A DNA stretch of 64,000 bases from Dermacentor variabilis (GCF_050947875.1 NC_134573.1:37387115-37451114), one strand, 5' to 3'. Counted from the first letter of the stretch, positions 26,831-39,434 are shown. Numbers and translations are program-made. Notes: a model not told the origin generated them from the letters alone.

Positions 26831-29800
26831 GTCACCTCAAGAACACTCGGAAAACAGACAGCGGAATGTGAAACAAGCTACTGCTCAAGTGCAACAGTCA
26901 CCTCAAGAAAACTCTTAAGACAGACAGCGGAATGTAAAACTAGCCACTACACAAGTGCAACAGTCACCTCAAGAACACTCGGAGCACAGACAGCCGGATC
27001 TGAAATAGGCCACTGCACAAGTGCAACAATCACCTCAAGAAAACTCGGAAAACAGACAGCAGAATCCGAAACAAGCCACTGCACAAGTGCAACAGTCACC
27101 TCAAGAACACTCGGAACGCAGACAGCGGAATGTGAAACTAGCTACTGCGCAAGTGCAACAGTCACCTCAAGAAAACTCTTAACACAGACAGCGGAATGCG
27201 AAACTAGATACTGCGCAAGTGCAACAGTCACCTCAAGAACACTCGCAACACTGACAGTGGAATGTGAAACAAGCTACTGCACAAGTGCAACATTCACGTC
27301 AAGAACACTCGGAACGCAGGCAGCAGAATTTGAACCAAGTCACTACACAAGGGCAACAGTCACCCCAGGAACATTCGGAACACAGACAGCGGAATGTGTA
27401 ACAAGCTACCGCACAAGTGCAAAAGTCACCTCAAGAAAACCCTTAACACAGACAGCGGAATGTGAAACCAGCCACTGCACAAGTGCTAAAGTCACCTCAA
27501 GGATACTCTTAACACAGACAGCGAAATTTAAAACTAGCCACTGCACAAGTGCAACAGTCACCACAAGAAAACTCGGAACACAGACAGTGGAATGTGAAAC
27601 AAGCCACTTCACAAGTGCAATAGACACCTCGAGAACACTCGGAACACAGACAGCAGAATCTGAAACAAGCCGCTGCACAAGTGCAACAGTTTAAAACAGA
27701 CAGCTGAATGCGAAACTAGCCACAGCTAAGTGCAACAGTCACCTCAAGAACACTCGGAACACAGACAGCGGAATGTGAAACAAGCTACTGCACAAGTGCA
27801 ACAGTCACCTCAAGAGAACTCTTAACACAGACAGCGGAATGTGAAACTAGCCACTGCACAAGTGCAACAGTCACCTCAAGAACACTCGCAACAATGACAG
27901 CGGAATGTGAAACAACCTAGTGCACAAGTGCAACAGTCACCTCAAGAAAACTCTTACCACAGACAGCCGAATGTGAAACTAGCCACTGCACAAGTGCAAC
28001 AGTAACCTCAAGAACACTCGGAACACAGCCATCGGAATGTGAAACCAGCCACTGCACAAGTGCAACAGTCACCTCAAGAACACTCGGATCACAGACAGTA
28101 GAATGTCAAACAAGCCACTGCACAAGTGCAACAGTCACCTCAAGAACACTCGGAGCACAGACAGTGGAATGTGAAACAAGCCGCTGCACAAGTTCAACAG
28201 TCACCTCAAGAACACTTGAAACACAGACAGCGGAATATGAAATATGCTCTTGTAGAAGTGCAACAGTCACATCAAGAAAACTCTTAACACAGACAGCGGA
28301 ATGCGAAACTAGCCACTGCACAAGTGCAACAGACACCTCGAGAACACTCGGAACACAGACAGTAGAATGTGAAACAAGCCACTCCACAAGTGCAGCAGTC
28401 ACCTCAAGAACACTCGGAACACAGATAGCAGAATCTGAAAGAAGCCACTGCACAAGTGTAACAGTCACCTCAAGAATACTCGGAACACAGACAGCCGAAT
28501 CTGAAACAAGCCATTGCTCAAGTGACACAGTCACTTTAAGAAAACTCTTTACACAGACAGCGGAATGTAAAACCAGCCACTGCACAAGTGCAACAGTCAC
28601 CTCAAGAACCCTCGGAGCACAGACAGCCGGATTTGAAATAAACCACTGCACAAGTGCAGCAATAACCTCAAGAAAACTCTTAACACAGACAGCGGAATGT
28701 AAAACTAGCCACTGGACAAGTGCAACAGTCATTCAAGAACACTCGGAGCACAGACAGCAGAATCTGAAACAAGCCACAGCACAAGTGCAACAATCACCTC
28801 AAGAACACTCGGAACATAGACAGTATAATGTGAAACAAGCCACTCCACATGTGCAATAGTCACCGCAAGAACACTCGGAACACAGACAGTAGAATGTGAA
28901 ACAAGCCACTCCACATGGGCAACAGTCCCCTCCAGAACACTCGGAACACAGACAGCGGAATGTGAAACAAGCTACTGCACAAGTGCAGCAGTCACCTCAA
29001 GAAAACTCTTAACACAGACAGCGAAATGTGAAACTAGCCACTGCACAAGCGCAGCAGTCACCACAAGAACAATCGGAAAACAGACAGCGGAATGTGAAAG
29101 AAGCTACTGCACAAGTGCAACAGTCACTTCAAGAAAACTCTTAACACAGCCAGCGGAATGCGAAACTAGCCACTGCACAAGTGCAACAGTCACCTCAAGA
29201 ACACTCAGAACAGAGACAGTAGAATGTGAAACAAGCGACTGCACAAGTGCAACAGTCAACTCAAGAAAACTCTTAAAACAGACAGCAGAATCTGAAACAA
29301 TCCACTGCTCAAGTGCAACAGTCACTTCAAGAAAACTCTTAACACAGACAGCTGAATGCGAAACTAGCCACTGCACAAGTGCAACAGTCACCTCAAGAAC
29401 ACTCGGAACACAGACAGCGGAATGTGAAACAAGCTACTGCTCAAGTGCAACAGTCACCTCAAGAAAACTCTTAAGACAGACAGCGGAATGTAAAACTAGC
29501 CACTACACAAGTGCAACAGTCACCTCAAGAACACTCGGAGCACAGACAGCCGGATCTGAAATAGGCCACTGCACAAGTGCAACAATCACCTCAAGAAAAC
29601 TCGGAAAACAGACAGCAGAATCCGAAACAAGCCACTGCACAAGTGCAAAAGTCACCTCAAGAAAACCCTTAACACAGACAGCGGAATGTGAAACCAGCCA
29701 ATGCACAAGTGCTAAAGTCACCTCAAGGATACTCTTAACACAGACAGCGAAATTTAAAACTAGCCACTGCACAAGTGCAACAGTCACCACAAGAAAACTC

Positions 29801-30880
29801 GGAACACAGACAGTGGAATGTGAAACAAGCCACTTCACAAGTGCAATAGACACCTCGAGAACACTCGGAACACAGACAGCAGAATCTGAAACAAGCCGAT
29901 GCACAAGTGCAACAGTTTAAAACAGACAGCTGAATGCGAAACTAGCCACAGCTAAGTGCAACAGTCACCTCAAGAACACTCGGAACACAGACAGCGGAAT
30001 GTGAAACAAGCTACTGCACAAGTGCAACAGTCACCTCAAGAGAACTCTTAACACAGACAGCGGAATGTAAAACTAGCCACTGCACAAGTGCAGCAGTCGA
30101 TTCAAGAACCCTCGGAGCACAGACAGCCGGATCTGAAATAGACCACTGCACAAGTGCAACAATCACCTCCAGAGACAGACAGCGGAATGTAAAACTAGCC
30201 ACTGCACAACTGCAACAGTCACCTCAAGAACCCTCGGAGCACAGACAGCCGGATCTGAAATAGACCACTGCACAAGTGCAACAATCACCTCAAGAAAACT
30301 CTTAACACAGACAGCGGAATGTAAAACTAGCCACTGGACAAGTGCAACAGTCATTCAAGAACACTCGGAGCACAGACAGCAGAATCTGAAACAAGCCACG
30401 GCACAAGTGCAACAATCACCTCAAGAACACTCGGAACACAGACAGTATAATGTGAAACAAGCCACTCCACATGTGCAATAGTCACCTCAAGAACACTCGG
30501 AACACAGACAGTAGAATGTGAAACAAGCCACTCCACAAGGGGAACAGTCCCCTCAAGAACATTCGGAACACAGACAGCGGAACGTGAAACAAGCTACTGC
30601 ACAAGTGCAGCAGTCACCTCAAGAAAACTCTTAACACAGACAGCGAAATGTGAAACTAGCCACTGCGCAAGTGCAACAGTCACCACAAGAACAATCGGAA
30701 CACAGACAGCGGAATGTGAAAGAAGCTACTGCACAAGTGCAACAGTCACTTCAAGAAAACTCTTAACACAGCCAGCGGAATGTGAAACTAGCCACTGCAC
30801 AAGTGCAACAGTCACCTCAAGAACACTCAGAACAGAGACAGCAGAATATGAAACAAGCCACTGCACAAGTGCAACCGTGA
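26830..30880 (+). repeat. Mosaic stretch combining block A, B and C monomers
   Basis: From about 27,250 to 27,700 the monomers match 1,216-1,653 (offset 26,041), including the CACGTCAAG and ACCCCAGGAAC variants. About 28,100-28,440 matches block C around 13,550-13,880. The stretch 28,729-29,391 recurs at 33,101-33,763 at an offset of 4,372 bp. An internally deleted monomer at about 30,165-30,185 reads CACCTCCAGAGACAGACAG. This is a patchwork produced by exchange between distant blocks. Confidence 0.75.
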
Positions 30881-30889
30881 ACTAAAGAA

Positions 30890-33800
30890 AACTCTTAAAA
30901 CAGACAGCAGAATCTGAAACAATCCACTGCTCAAGTGCAACAGTTACTTCAAGAAAACTCTTAACACAGACAGCTGAATGCGAAACTAGCCACTGCACAA
31001 GTGCAACAGTCACCTCAAGAACACTCGGAACACAGACAGCGGAATGTGAAACAAGCTACTGCACAAGTGCAACAGTCACCTCAAGAAAACTTTCAAGACA
31101 GACAGCGGAATGTAAAACTACCCACTGCACAAGTGCAACAGTCACCTCAAGAACACTCGGAGCACAGAAAGCCGGATCTGAAATAGGCCACTGCACAAGT
31201 GCAACAACCACCTCAAGAAAACTCGGAAAACAGACAGCAGAATCCGAAACAAGCCACTGCACAAGTGCAACAGTCACCTCAAGAACACTCGGAACGCAGA
31301 CAGCGGAATGTGAGACAAGCTACTGCGCAAGTGCAACAGTCACCTCAAGAAAACTCTTAACACAGACAGCGGAATGCGAAACTAGATACTGCACAAGTGC
31401 AACAGTCACCTCAAGAACACTCGCAACACCGACAGTGGAATGTGAAACAAGCTGCTGCACAAGGGCAACATTCACGTGAAGAACACTCGGAACGCAGGCA
31501 GCAGAATCTGAACCAAGCCACTACACAAGGGCAACAGTCACCCCAGGAACATTCGGAACACAGACAGCGGAATGTGTAACAAGCTACCGCACAATTGCAA
31601 CAGTCAGCTCAAGAAAACCCTTAACACAGACAGCGGAATGTGAAACCAGACACTGCACAAGTGCAAAAGTCACCTCAAGAACACTCTTAACACAGACAGA
31701 GAAATTTAAAACTAGCCACTGCACAAGTGCAACAGTCACCACAAGAAAACTCGGAACACAGACAGTGGAATGTGAAACAAGCCACTCCACAATTGCAATA
31801 GACACATCGAGAACACTCGGAACACAGACAGCAGAATCAGAAACAAGCCGCTGCACAAGTGCAACAGTTTAAAACAGACAGCTGAATGCGAAACTAGCCA
31901 CTGCAAAGTGCAACAGTCACCTCAAGAACACTCGGAACACAGACAGCGGAATGTGAAACAAGCTACTGCACAAGTGCAACAGTCACTTCAAGAAAACTTT
32001 TAACACAGACAGCGGAATGTAAAACTAGCCACTGCAGAAGTGCAGCAGTCGCCTCAAGAACCCTCAGAGTACAGACAGCCGGATCTGAAATAGACCACTG
32101 CACAAGTGCCACAATCACCTCAAGAAAACTCTTAACACAGACAGCGGAATGTGAAACAAGTTACTGCACAACTGCAGCAGTCACCTCAAGAAAACTCTTA
32201 ACACAGACAGCAGAATCTGAAACAAGCCACTGCACAAGTGCAAGTCACCTCAAGAACACTCGGAACACAGACAGTAGAATGCGAAACAAGCCACTCCACA
32301 AGTGCAACAGTCACCTCAAGAACACCCGGAACACAGACAGCGGAATGTGAAACAAGCTGCTGCACAAGTGCAACAGTCACCTCAAGTAAACTTTTAACAC
32401 AGACAGCGGAATACGAAACTGGCCACAGCACAAGTGCAACAGTCACCTCAAGAACACATGGAACACAGACAGCAGAATCTGAAACAAGCCACTGCACAAG
32501 TTCATCAGTCACCACAAGAAAACTCTTAAAACAGACAGCAGAATCTGAAACAATCCACTGCACAAGTGCAACAGTCACCTCTAGAACACTCGGAACACAA
32601 ACAGCGGAATGTGAAACAAGCTACTCCACAACTGCAACAGTCACCTCAAGAAAACTCTTAACACAGACAGCAGAATCTGAAACAAGCCACTGCACAAGTG
32701 CAAGTCACCGCAAGAACACTCGGAACACAGACAATAGAATGTGAAACAAGCCACTCCACAAGTGCAACAGTCACCTCAAGAACACTCGGAACACAGACAG
32801 CGGAATGTGAAACAAGCTACTGCACAAGTGCAACAGTCACCTCAAGAATACTCGGAACACAGACAGCCGAATCTGAAACAAGCCATTGCTCAAGTGACAC
32901 AGTCACTTTAAGAAAACTCTTTACACAGACAGCGGAATGTAAAACTAGCCACTGCACAAGTGCAACAGTCACCTCAAGAACCCTCGGAGCACAGACAGCC
33001 GGATTTGAAATAAACCACTGCACAAGTGCAGCAATCACCTCAAGAAAACTCTTAACACAGACAGCGGAATGTAAAACTAGCCACTGGACAAGTGCAACAG
33101 TCATTCAAGAACACTCGGAGCACAGACAGCAGAATCTGAAACAAGCCACAGCACAAGTGCAACAATCACCTCAAGAACACTCGGAACATAGACAGTATAA
33201 TGTGAAACAAGCCACTCCACATGTGCAATAGTCACCGCAAGAACACTCGGAACACAGACAGTAGAATGTGAAACAAGCCACTCCACAAGGGCAACAGTCC
33301 CCTCCAGAACACTCGGAACACAGACAGCGGAATGTGAAACAAGCTACTGCACAAGTGCAGCAGTCACCTCAAGAAAACTCTTAACACAGACAGCGAAATG
33401 TGAAACTAGCCACTGCACAAGCGCAGCAGTCACCACAAGAACAATCGGAACACAGACAGCGGAATGTGAAAGAAGCTACTGCACAAGTGCAACAGTCACT
33501 TCAAGAAAACTCTTAACACAGCCAGCGGAATGCGAAACTAGCCACTGCACAAGTGCAACAGTCACCTCAAGAACACTCAGAACAGAGACAGTAGAATGTG
33601 AAACAAGCGACTGCACAAGTGCAACAGTCAACTCAAGAAAACTCTTAAAACAGACAGCAGAATCTGAAACAATCCACTGCTCAAGTGCAACAGTTACTTC
33701 AAGAAAACTCTTAACACAGACAGCTGAATGCGAAACTAGCCACTGCACAAGTGCAACAGTCACCTCAAGAACACTGGGAACACAGACAGCGGAATGTGAA

Positions 33801-35860
33801 ACAAGCTACTGCACAAGTGCAACAGTCACCTCAAGAAAACTTTCAAGACAGACAGCGGAATGTAAAACTACCCACTGCACAAGTGCAACAGTCACCTCAA
33901 GAACACTCGGAGCACAGAAAGCCGGATCTGAAATAGGCCACTGCACAAGTGCAACAACCACCTCAAGAAAACTCGGAAAACAGACAGCAGAATCCGAAAC
34001 AAGCCACTGCACAAGTGCAACAGTCACCTCAAGAACACTCGGAACGCAGACAGCGGAATGTGAGACAAGCTACTGCGCAAGTGCAACAGTCACCTCAAGA
34101 AAACTCTTAACACAGGCAGCGGAATGCGAAACTAGATACTGCACAAGTGCAACAGTCACCTCAAGAACACTCGCAACACCGACAGTGGAATGTGAAACAA
34201 GCTGCTGCACAAGTGCAACATTCACGTGAAGAACACTCGGAACGCAGGCAGCAGAATCTGAACCAAGCCACTACACAAGGGCAACAGTCACCCCAGGAAC
34301 ATTCGGAACACAGACAGCGGAATGTGTAACAAGCTACCGCACAATTGCAACAGTCAGCTCAAGAAAACCCTTAACACAGACAGCGGAATGTGAAACCAGA
34401 CACTGCACAAGTGCAAAAGTCACCTCAAGAACACTCTTAACACAGACAGAGAAATTTAAAACTAGCCACTGCACAAGTGCAACAGTCACCACAAGAAAAC
34501 TCGGAACACAGACAGTGGAATGTGAAACAAGCCACTCCACAATTGCAATAGACACATCGAGAACACTCGGAACACAGACAGCAGAATCAGAAACAAGCCG
34601 CTGCACAAGTGCAACAGTTTAAAACAGACAGCTGAATGCGAAACTAGCCACTGCAAAGTGCAACAGTCACCTCAAGAACACTCGGAACACAGACAGCGGA
34701 ATGTGAAACAAGCTACTGCACAAGTGCAACAGTCACTTCAAGAAAACTTTTAACACAGACAGCGGAATGTAAAACTAGCCACTGCAGAAGTGCAGCAGTC
34801 GCCTCAAGAACCCTCAGAGTACAGACAGCCGGATCTGAAATAGACCACTGCACAAGTGCCACAATCACCTCAAGAAAACTCTTAACACAGACAGCGGAAT
34901 GTGAAACAAGTTACTGCACAACTGCAAAAGTCACCTCAAGAAAACTCTTAACACAGACAGCAGAATCTGAAACAAGCCACTGCACAAGTGCAAGTCACCT
35001 CAAGAACACTCGGAACACAGACAGTAGAATGCGAAACAAGCCACTCCACAAGTGCAACAGTCACCTCAAGAACACCCGGAACACAGACAGCGGAATGTGA
35101 AACAAGCTGCTGCACAAGTGCAACAGTCACCTCAAGTAAACTTTTAACACAGACAGCGGAATACGAAACTGGCCACAGCACAAGTGCAACAGTCACCTCA
35201 AGAACACATGGAACACAGACAGCAGAATCTGAAACAAGCCACTGCACAAGTTCATCAGTCACCACAAGAAAACTCTTAAAACAGACAGCAGAATCTGAAA
35301 CAATCCACTGCCCAAGTTTAACAGTCACTTCAAGAAAACTCTTAACACAGACAGCTGAATGCGAAACTAGCCACTGCACAAGTGCAACAGTCACCTCAAG
35401 AACATTCGGAACACAAACAGCGGAATGTGAAACAAGCTACTGCACAAGTGCAATAGTCACCTCAAGAACACACGGAACAGAGACAGCAGAATCTGAAACA
35501 AGCCACTGCACAAGTGCAACAGTCAACTCAAGAAAACTCTTAACACAGACAGCGGAATGTGAAACTAGCCACTGCACAAGTGCAACAGTCACCTCTAGAA
35601 CACTCGGAACACAAACAGCGGAATGTGAAACAAGCTACTCCACAACTGCAACAGTCACCTCAAGAAAACTCTTAACACAGACAGCAGAATCTGAAACAAG
35701 CCACTGCACAAGTGCAAGTCACCGCAAGAACACTCGGAACACAGACAATAGAATGTGAAACAAGCCACTCCACAAGTGCAACAGTCACCTCAAGAACACT
35801 CGGAACACAGACAGCGGAATGTGAAACAAGCTACTGCACAAGTGCAACAGTCACCTCAAG
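30890..35860 (+). repeat. Duplicated block E (2,750-bp offset), copies at about 30,890-32,850 and 33,640-35,860
   Basis: The two copies align at an offset of 2,750 bp from about 30,890 to 32,560. The second copy then has an extra 264 bp (four monomers, about 35,310-35,575), and the offset becomes 3,014. Copy 2 is also close to block A at 3,055-3,825 and 7,303-8,073. The short monomers with GCAAGTCACC at about 32,240, 32,700, 34,990 and 35,714 are shared landmarks. Confidence 0.85.
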
Positions 35861-36689
35861 AAAACTTTTATTACAGACCGCGGAATGCGAAACTAGCCAC
35901 TGCACAATTGCAACAGTCACCATAAAAGCACTCAGAACACAGACAGTGGAATGTGAAACAAGCTACTGCACAAGTACAACAGTCACCTCAAGAACACTCG
36001 GAACACAGACAGCAGAATCTGAAACAAGCCACTCCACAAGTGCAACAGTCACCTCAAGAACACTCGGAACACAGACAGCAGAATCTGAAACAAGCCACTG
36101 CACAAGTGCAACAGTCACCTCAAGAAAACTCTTAACACAGACAGTGGAATGCGAAACTAGCCACTGCACAATTGCAACAGTCACCTCAAGAACACTCGGA
36201 ACACAGACAGCGGAATGTGAAACAAGCCACTGCACAAGTGCAACAGTCACCTCAAGAACACTCGGAACACAGACAGTAGAATTTGAAACAAGCCACTCCT
36301 CAAGTGCAACAGTCGCCTCAAGAACACTCGGAATACAGACAGCGGAATGTGAAACAAGCTACTGCACAAGTGCAACAGTCACCTCAAGAACACTCGGAAC
36401 ACAGACAGCAGAATCTGAAACAAGCCACTGCACAAGTGCAACAGTCACCTCAAGAAAACTCTTCACACAGGCACCGGAATGTGAAACTAGCCACTGCACA
36501 AATGTAACAGTCACCTCAAGAACATTCGGAGCACAGACAGCAGAATCTGAAACAAGCCACTGCACAAGTGTAACAGTCACCTGAAGAAAACTCCTAACAC
36601 AGACAGCGGAATGTGAAACTAGCCACTGCACAAGTGCAACAGTCACCTCAAGAACACTCGGAACACAGAAAGCGGAATGTGAAAGGAGC

Positions 36690-36945
36690 AACACGATACA
36701 TGCTGCTCCAAAAATGACACCAACGGCAGTGCAAACAGACACAACTGTAACAGGCAACAGAAAATCCACATGCCCGCCTCCACACGCACAAAGTCAATGA
36801 GAAACTGAGCTGGAATTAAGCGAGGCATGCAGAAAGAACTCTGCCAAACAGAAACGCAACCCGCGCAGATCTACGCACAAAAAGACAAATAAATGACAGC
36901 CATCGCAAGCAAATACATCTTCTCTGCCACGAAGCACCGAATTCC
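36690..36945. other. Junction between the 66-bp array and the Penelope-like element; nothing recognised
   Basis: The last monomer breaks off after GGAATGTGAAAGGAGCAAC. The sequence that follows has no satellite word and no frame that I recognise. It could be the untranslated 5' part of the Penelope-like element or unrelated host DNA. Confidence 0.5.
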
Positions 36946-36947
36946 TA

Positions 36948-37440
36948 CGGGCTACAAAACTTACCAAAGTACGTGTGAGCTACACCTCCCATCTGAAAAC
37001 GTACATAGTCTGCACAGAGAACAATAGAATTCCTAAAGCTCTTACACTGAAGGCTATAGCAGCTCTAGGAACACTCCCACCACACCATCGGGCAAACCGG
37101 CAAACATTGAACAATGCCTTACATTCACTTTTGAATATCCTCAAGGAACACTGCGAGGAAAAACTCGTAAGCTTTAGCCACAGAAATCAGAACATAGCTC
37201 TGACACCGGATGAGAAGAAAAATTGAGAGCATTACGACGAAAAACATTCTGGAAAATTGGTTCAAGAACAAAGGAAAAAAGCTAACTTTAATCAAGAACA
37301 ATCTTCGAGGCAACAGCCACCTCCTGTCAACGAGAGCGGCCTCGAGTTTAGAAATACCAGACGTGGCGGAAGCTTCCACAAAATGAAACCAGTTCAATGT
37401 TGTAGACATTTCAAAAAATACTATGTAAGGAAGAAATAGG
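36948..37440 (+). pseudogene. Penelope-like element, N-terminal region of the RT protein (broken)
   Basis: The frame from about 36,948 to 37,226 contains RIPKALTLK followed by a helical, Leu-rich stretch, like the N-terminal domain of Penelope-like proteins that precedes the RT fingers. It stops at a TGA at 37,224. Open but unrecognisable sequence follows to 37,439 in the same frame. A frame change is needed to reach the next recognised part at 37,442, so this piece is broken. The assignment depends on its position directly upstream of clear Penelope RT sequence and on general resemblance. Confidence 0.6.
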
Positions 37441-37441
37441 C

Positions 37442-38457
37442 ATGCTCATCCAGGGCCTAAACTTTTGTCCCACGAATAACAAAATGAATGAATTCGAGCT
37501 TCACAAGGACGTTCCAGAATTTTCCCAATCAATGCATATCAGGCACTTTTTCGCAGACAACACACCAGACACAGGGACGACACCACTTAGACCCCAATCG
37601 ACTTGGACGTCCAAACAAGAACAAGCCATAGAACTCGACCTATATCTTAAAACTCTCAGTAAAGAAATTATAAGCGAATACAAGGCATCTAAGCGACTTA
37701 AAAACTCAACTGCGTCACAGAGTCGTATTATTTCAAATGTTAGTTGTCGGAATGACATTGTTATTAAGGAAGCATATAAGCGTGGAAATACAGGTATTTG
37801 GCCAGTAGAAAAATGCAAGCACGAGGCTCATAGATAACTAAACAACCCAGAACATTATCGTCAGCTAGATAACTGTCCCATATTATCCCACACTTACAAT
37901 TAAAACATGTTGAAATCACTTTTGGTTGATGAATTGATAACACCGACAGAATACACATTTCTTAAACGAATTCACAAAACTGTCAGGTGCTTCCACCTCC
38001 TTTAGAAAATTCATAAAATTCCATCCACTGAACTATACACCGCTAATATCCCAGGGCGACCGATAGCATCAAACTACAACACCCCGACAGAGAGCATTTC
38101 CACATTCCTTAACCACTTGCTTGGTGACTTTCCAAATGCTCTTCCGTCACTTGTTCAAGATACACTACACCTACTAAGAATTATGAAGGACATTAATACT
38201 AAAGGCACACTACTCCAAAGCATAATTCTCGGAAAACTAAACGTCATGGACCTGTACACGAACATTCCAATGCGCGATAGTTTATCGTCGATAAAACAAA
38301 CGGTGTCTAAGCACAATGCCCAACACTCTAATAAAGTCTACTTGTCTTTTCTTGAATGAGTTCGAACACACAAACTTCGAACTTGAGGAGAGTTACTACC
38401 TACAAATACATGGAACCAGTATGGGTACGTCTTTTACCCCAACCTAGGCGAACATAT
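37442..38457 (+). pseudogene. Penelope-like reverse transcriptase, left half (broken)
   Basis: The segment begins with GLNFCPT and an ELHKDVPEF stretch, typical of the Penelope N-terminal RT region. It continues with DIVIKEAYKRGNTGIWPVEK (normally an ADKGG-type motif), and then a fragment with PGRPIAS (about 38,053) and a TES motif. RT motif A reads LNVMDLYTNIP at about 38,240-38,272; the family normally has Asp where Asn stands here, so a catalytic acid is lost. Stops and frame changes occur at about 37,835, between 37,840 and 38,110, and at 38,357. The last recognisable part contains IHGTSMGTS, ending at the gypsy insertion at 38,457. Confidence 0.85.
38454..38457. repeat. Target-site duplication ATAT, left copy
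   Basis: ATAT directly precedes the left LTR and is repeated directly after the right LTR at 43,379-43,382. A 4-5 bp duplication is normal for Ty3/gypsy integration. Confidence 0.85.
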
Positions 38458-38605
38458 TGTTACGGGTTTGAAAATAGTCAGACGTGTATTTACAGAATAT
38501 TTACAATAATTATATCAGCTGACAAGATGGTAGACAGCGCGCGAAGACCAGTACGTCGTCTTCTTCCGACGATGGTTAAAACATCTTCTTCATCAGCGTG
38601 TCACA
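38458..38605 (-). repeat. 3' LTR of the gypsy element (148 bp)
   Basis: It starts TGTTACGGG and ends GTGTCACA in plus orientation. Compared by eye with the right LTR, 13 of 148 positions differ (about 9 percent), with no indel. The two LTRs of one element are identical at insertion, so this is a fairly old insertion. Confidence 0.93.
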
Positions 38606-38625
38606 TGACCCCCGGCAGCTGAAGC
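38606..38625 (-). promoter_or_regulatory. Possible polypurine tract beside the 3' LTR
   Basis: Immediately inside the 3' LTR the plus strand reads TGACCCCCGGCAGC, i.e. a short G-rich run on the element's coding strand. This is where the plus-strand primer of an LTR element should lie. The run is short and not purely purine, so it is either weak or decayed. Confidence 0.35.
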
Positions 38626-38910
38626 ACCCGCTCGGTGCTGGTTACGAGGTGGGCGAGTGATACAACTTAAGACGCGCGACGCGGACCACGTAGGAGCGAT
38701 GCTGAGCCACGGTTGGCTCAAGAGAGGCGACTTCGCACGTGACGTCTGTTACTTGACGCAAGACACGGTAAAGGCTGGAGTAGCGTGGAAGTAATTTCTC
38801 CTAGAGGCGAAGGCGTCGCGACGGCGACCAAAGGAGAGCCAGGGCGGCCGGTGTGTAATGGACGTCACGATGGCGGGAATCATATAAGTGCCGCTGATGG
38901 CCCCCTGCGA

Positions 38911-39434
38911 CTACACAAGTCGACATCGGGGAATGTGGCGTACTTCTTGTGCTTTGAGGATCACTTCACGGGCGTACTCGGATGTGGAATTCAGACTAGC
39001 AGGCAGAACGGTGTCCAAAGGTAACGGAGGGTCGCGGACAAAGAAGAGGAAGAATGGAGAGAAGCCTGCGGTATCATGGCGAGATGAATTATAGGTGAAG
39101 GTAACGAACGGCAGCGCAACGTCCCAGTCGCGATGGTCATCGGAGACATACATATACAGCATATCAGTAAGGGCGTGGTTAAGGCGCTCGGTTAGACCGT
39201 TCGTTTGTGGACGGTAAGCAGTAGCAAGTTTCTGTTTAGTTGCGCACGAGTGTAGAATGTCATTGACAAATTTAGAAAAAAGTAGCGGCCTCGGTCGGTG
39301 AGGAGCTGTCGAGGGGCGCCGTGGTGAGGGATGATGTTTTCTAGCAGGAAGTCGACGACGTCGGTTGCACAGCTTGCGGAAGAGCCCGTGTGATTGCATA
39401 TCAGGTGGCGTAGTCTGTTGCTACAGCAATCCAC
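38911..39434 (-). pseudogene. Gypsy integrase, catalytic core and C-terminal part (broken)
   Basis: Two overlapping minus frames together cover the integrase core. The upstream frame (39,434-39,192) has LLENIIPHHGAP followed by LLTDRGRYF, which holds the second catalytic Asp. The downstream frame (39,399-38,911) has the RPQTNGLTERLN motif with the catalytic Glu, then HRDWDVALPFVTFTYN and the GFSPFFLFF stretch that usually closes the core. A frameshift near 39,280-39,300 separates them. C-terminal sequence continues out of frame to about 38,650. The integrase would have joined the cDNA to host DNA. Confidence 0.88.

Larger units (their letters stand above)
1..36690 (+). repeat. 66-bp satellite array, about 555 monomers, continuing beyond the left edge
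   Basis: Head-to-tail monomers of 66 bp fill this stretch. A typical monomer holds the words CAGCGGAATGTGAAAC, CACTGCACAAGTGCAACAG, TCACCTCAAGAACACTCGG and AACACAGACAG in that order. I counted one consensus monomer as 26 A, 19 C, 14 G and 7 T, so the plus strand is very poor in T. Two monomer types tend to alternate: one with GAACACTCGGAACACAG, one with GAAAACTCTTAACACAG, giving a 132-bp dimer. Because 66 is divisible by three, two plus frames and one minus frame stay open over many monomers, with 22-residue repeats rich in Thr/Ser/Cys, in Gln, and in Val/Leu respectively. Indels that are not multiples of three and shared nonsense changes (for example at 1,168, 9,439 and 11,972) argue against coding. 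The last recognisable monomer ends near 36,690. I cannot name the family. Confidence 0.97.

Noticed and set aside
1..36690. Dozens of open frames of 60-471 codons on both strands in the 66-bp array, as candidate repetitive protein genes
   Set aside because: They repeat with the monomer, occur in three frames at once, many open only at non-ATG codons, and are ended by stops and 2-bp deletions that were copied with the blocks. This is what a T-poor repeat with a length divisible by three gives by chance.
1..36690. CRISPR array
   Set aside because: The repeats are contiguous with no unique spacers, the unit varies throughout, and the context is eukaryotic transposons.
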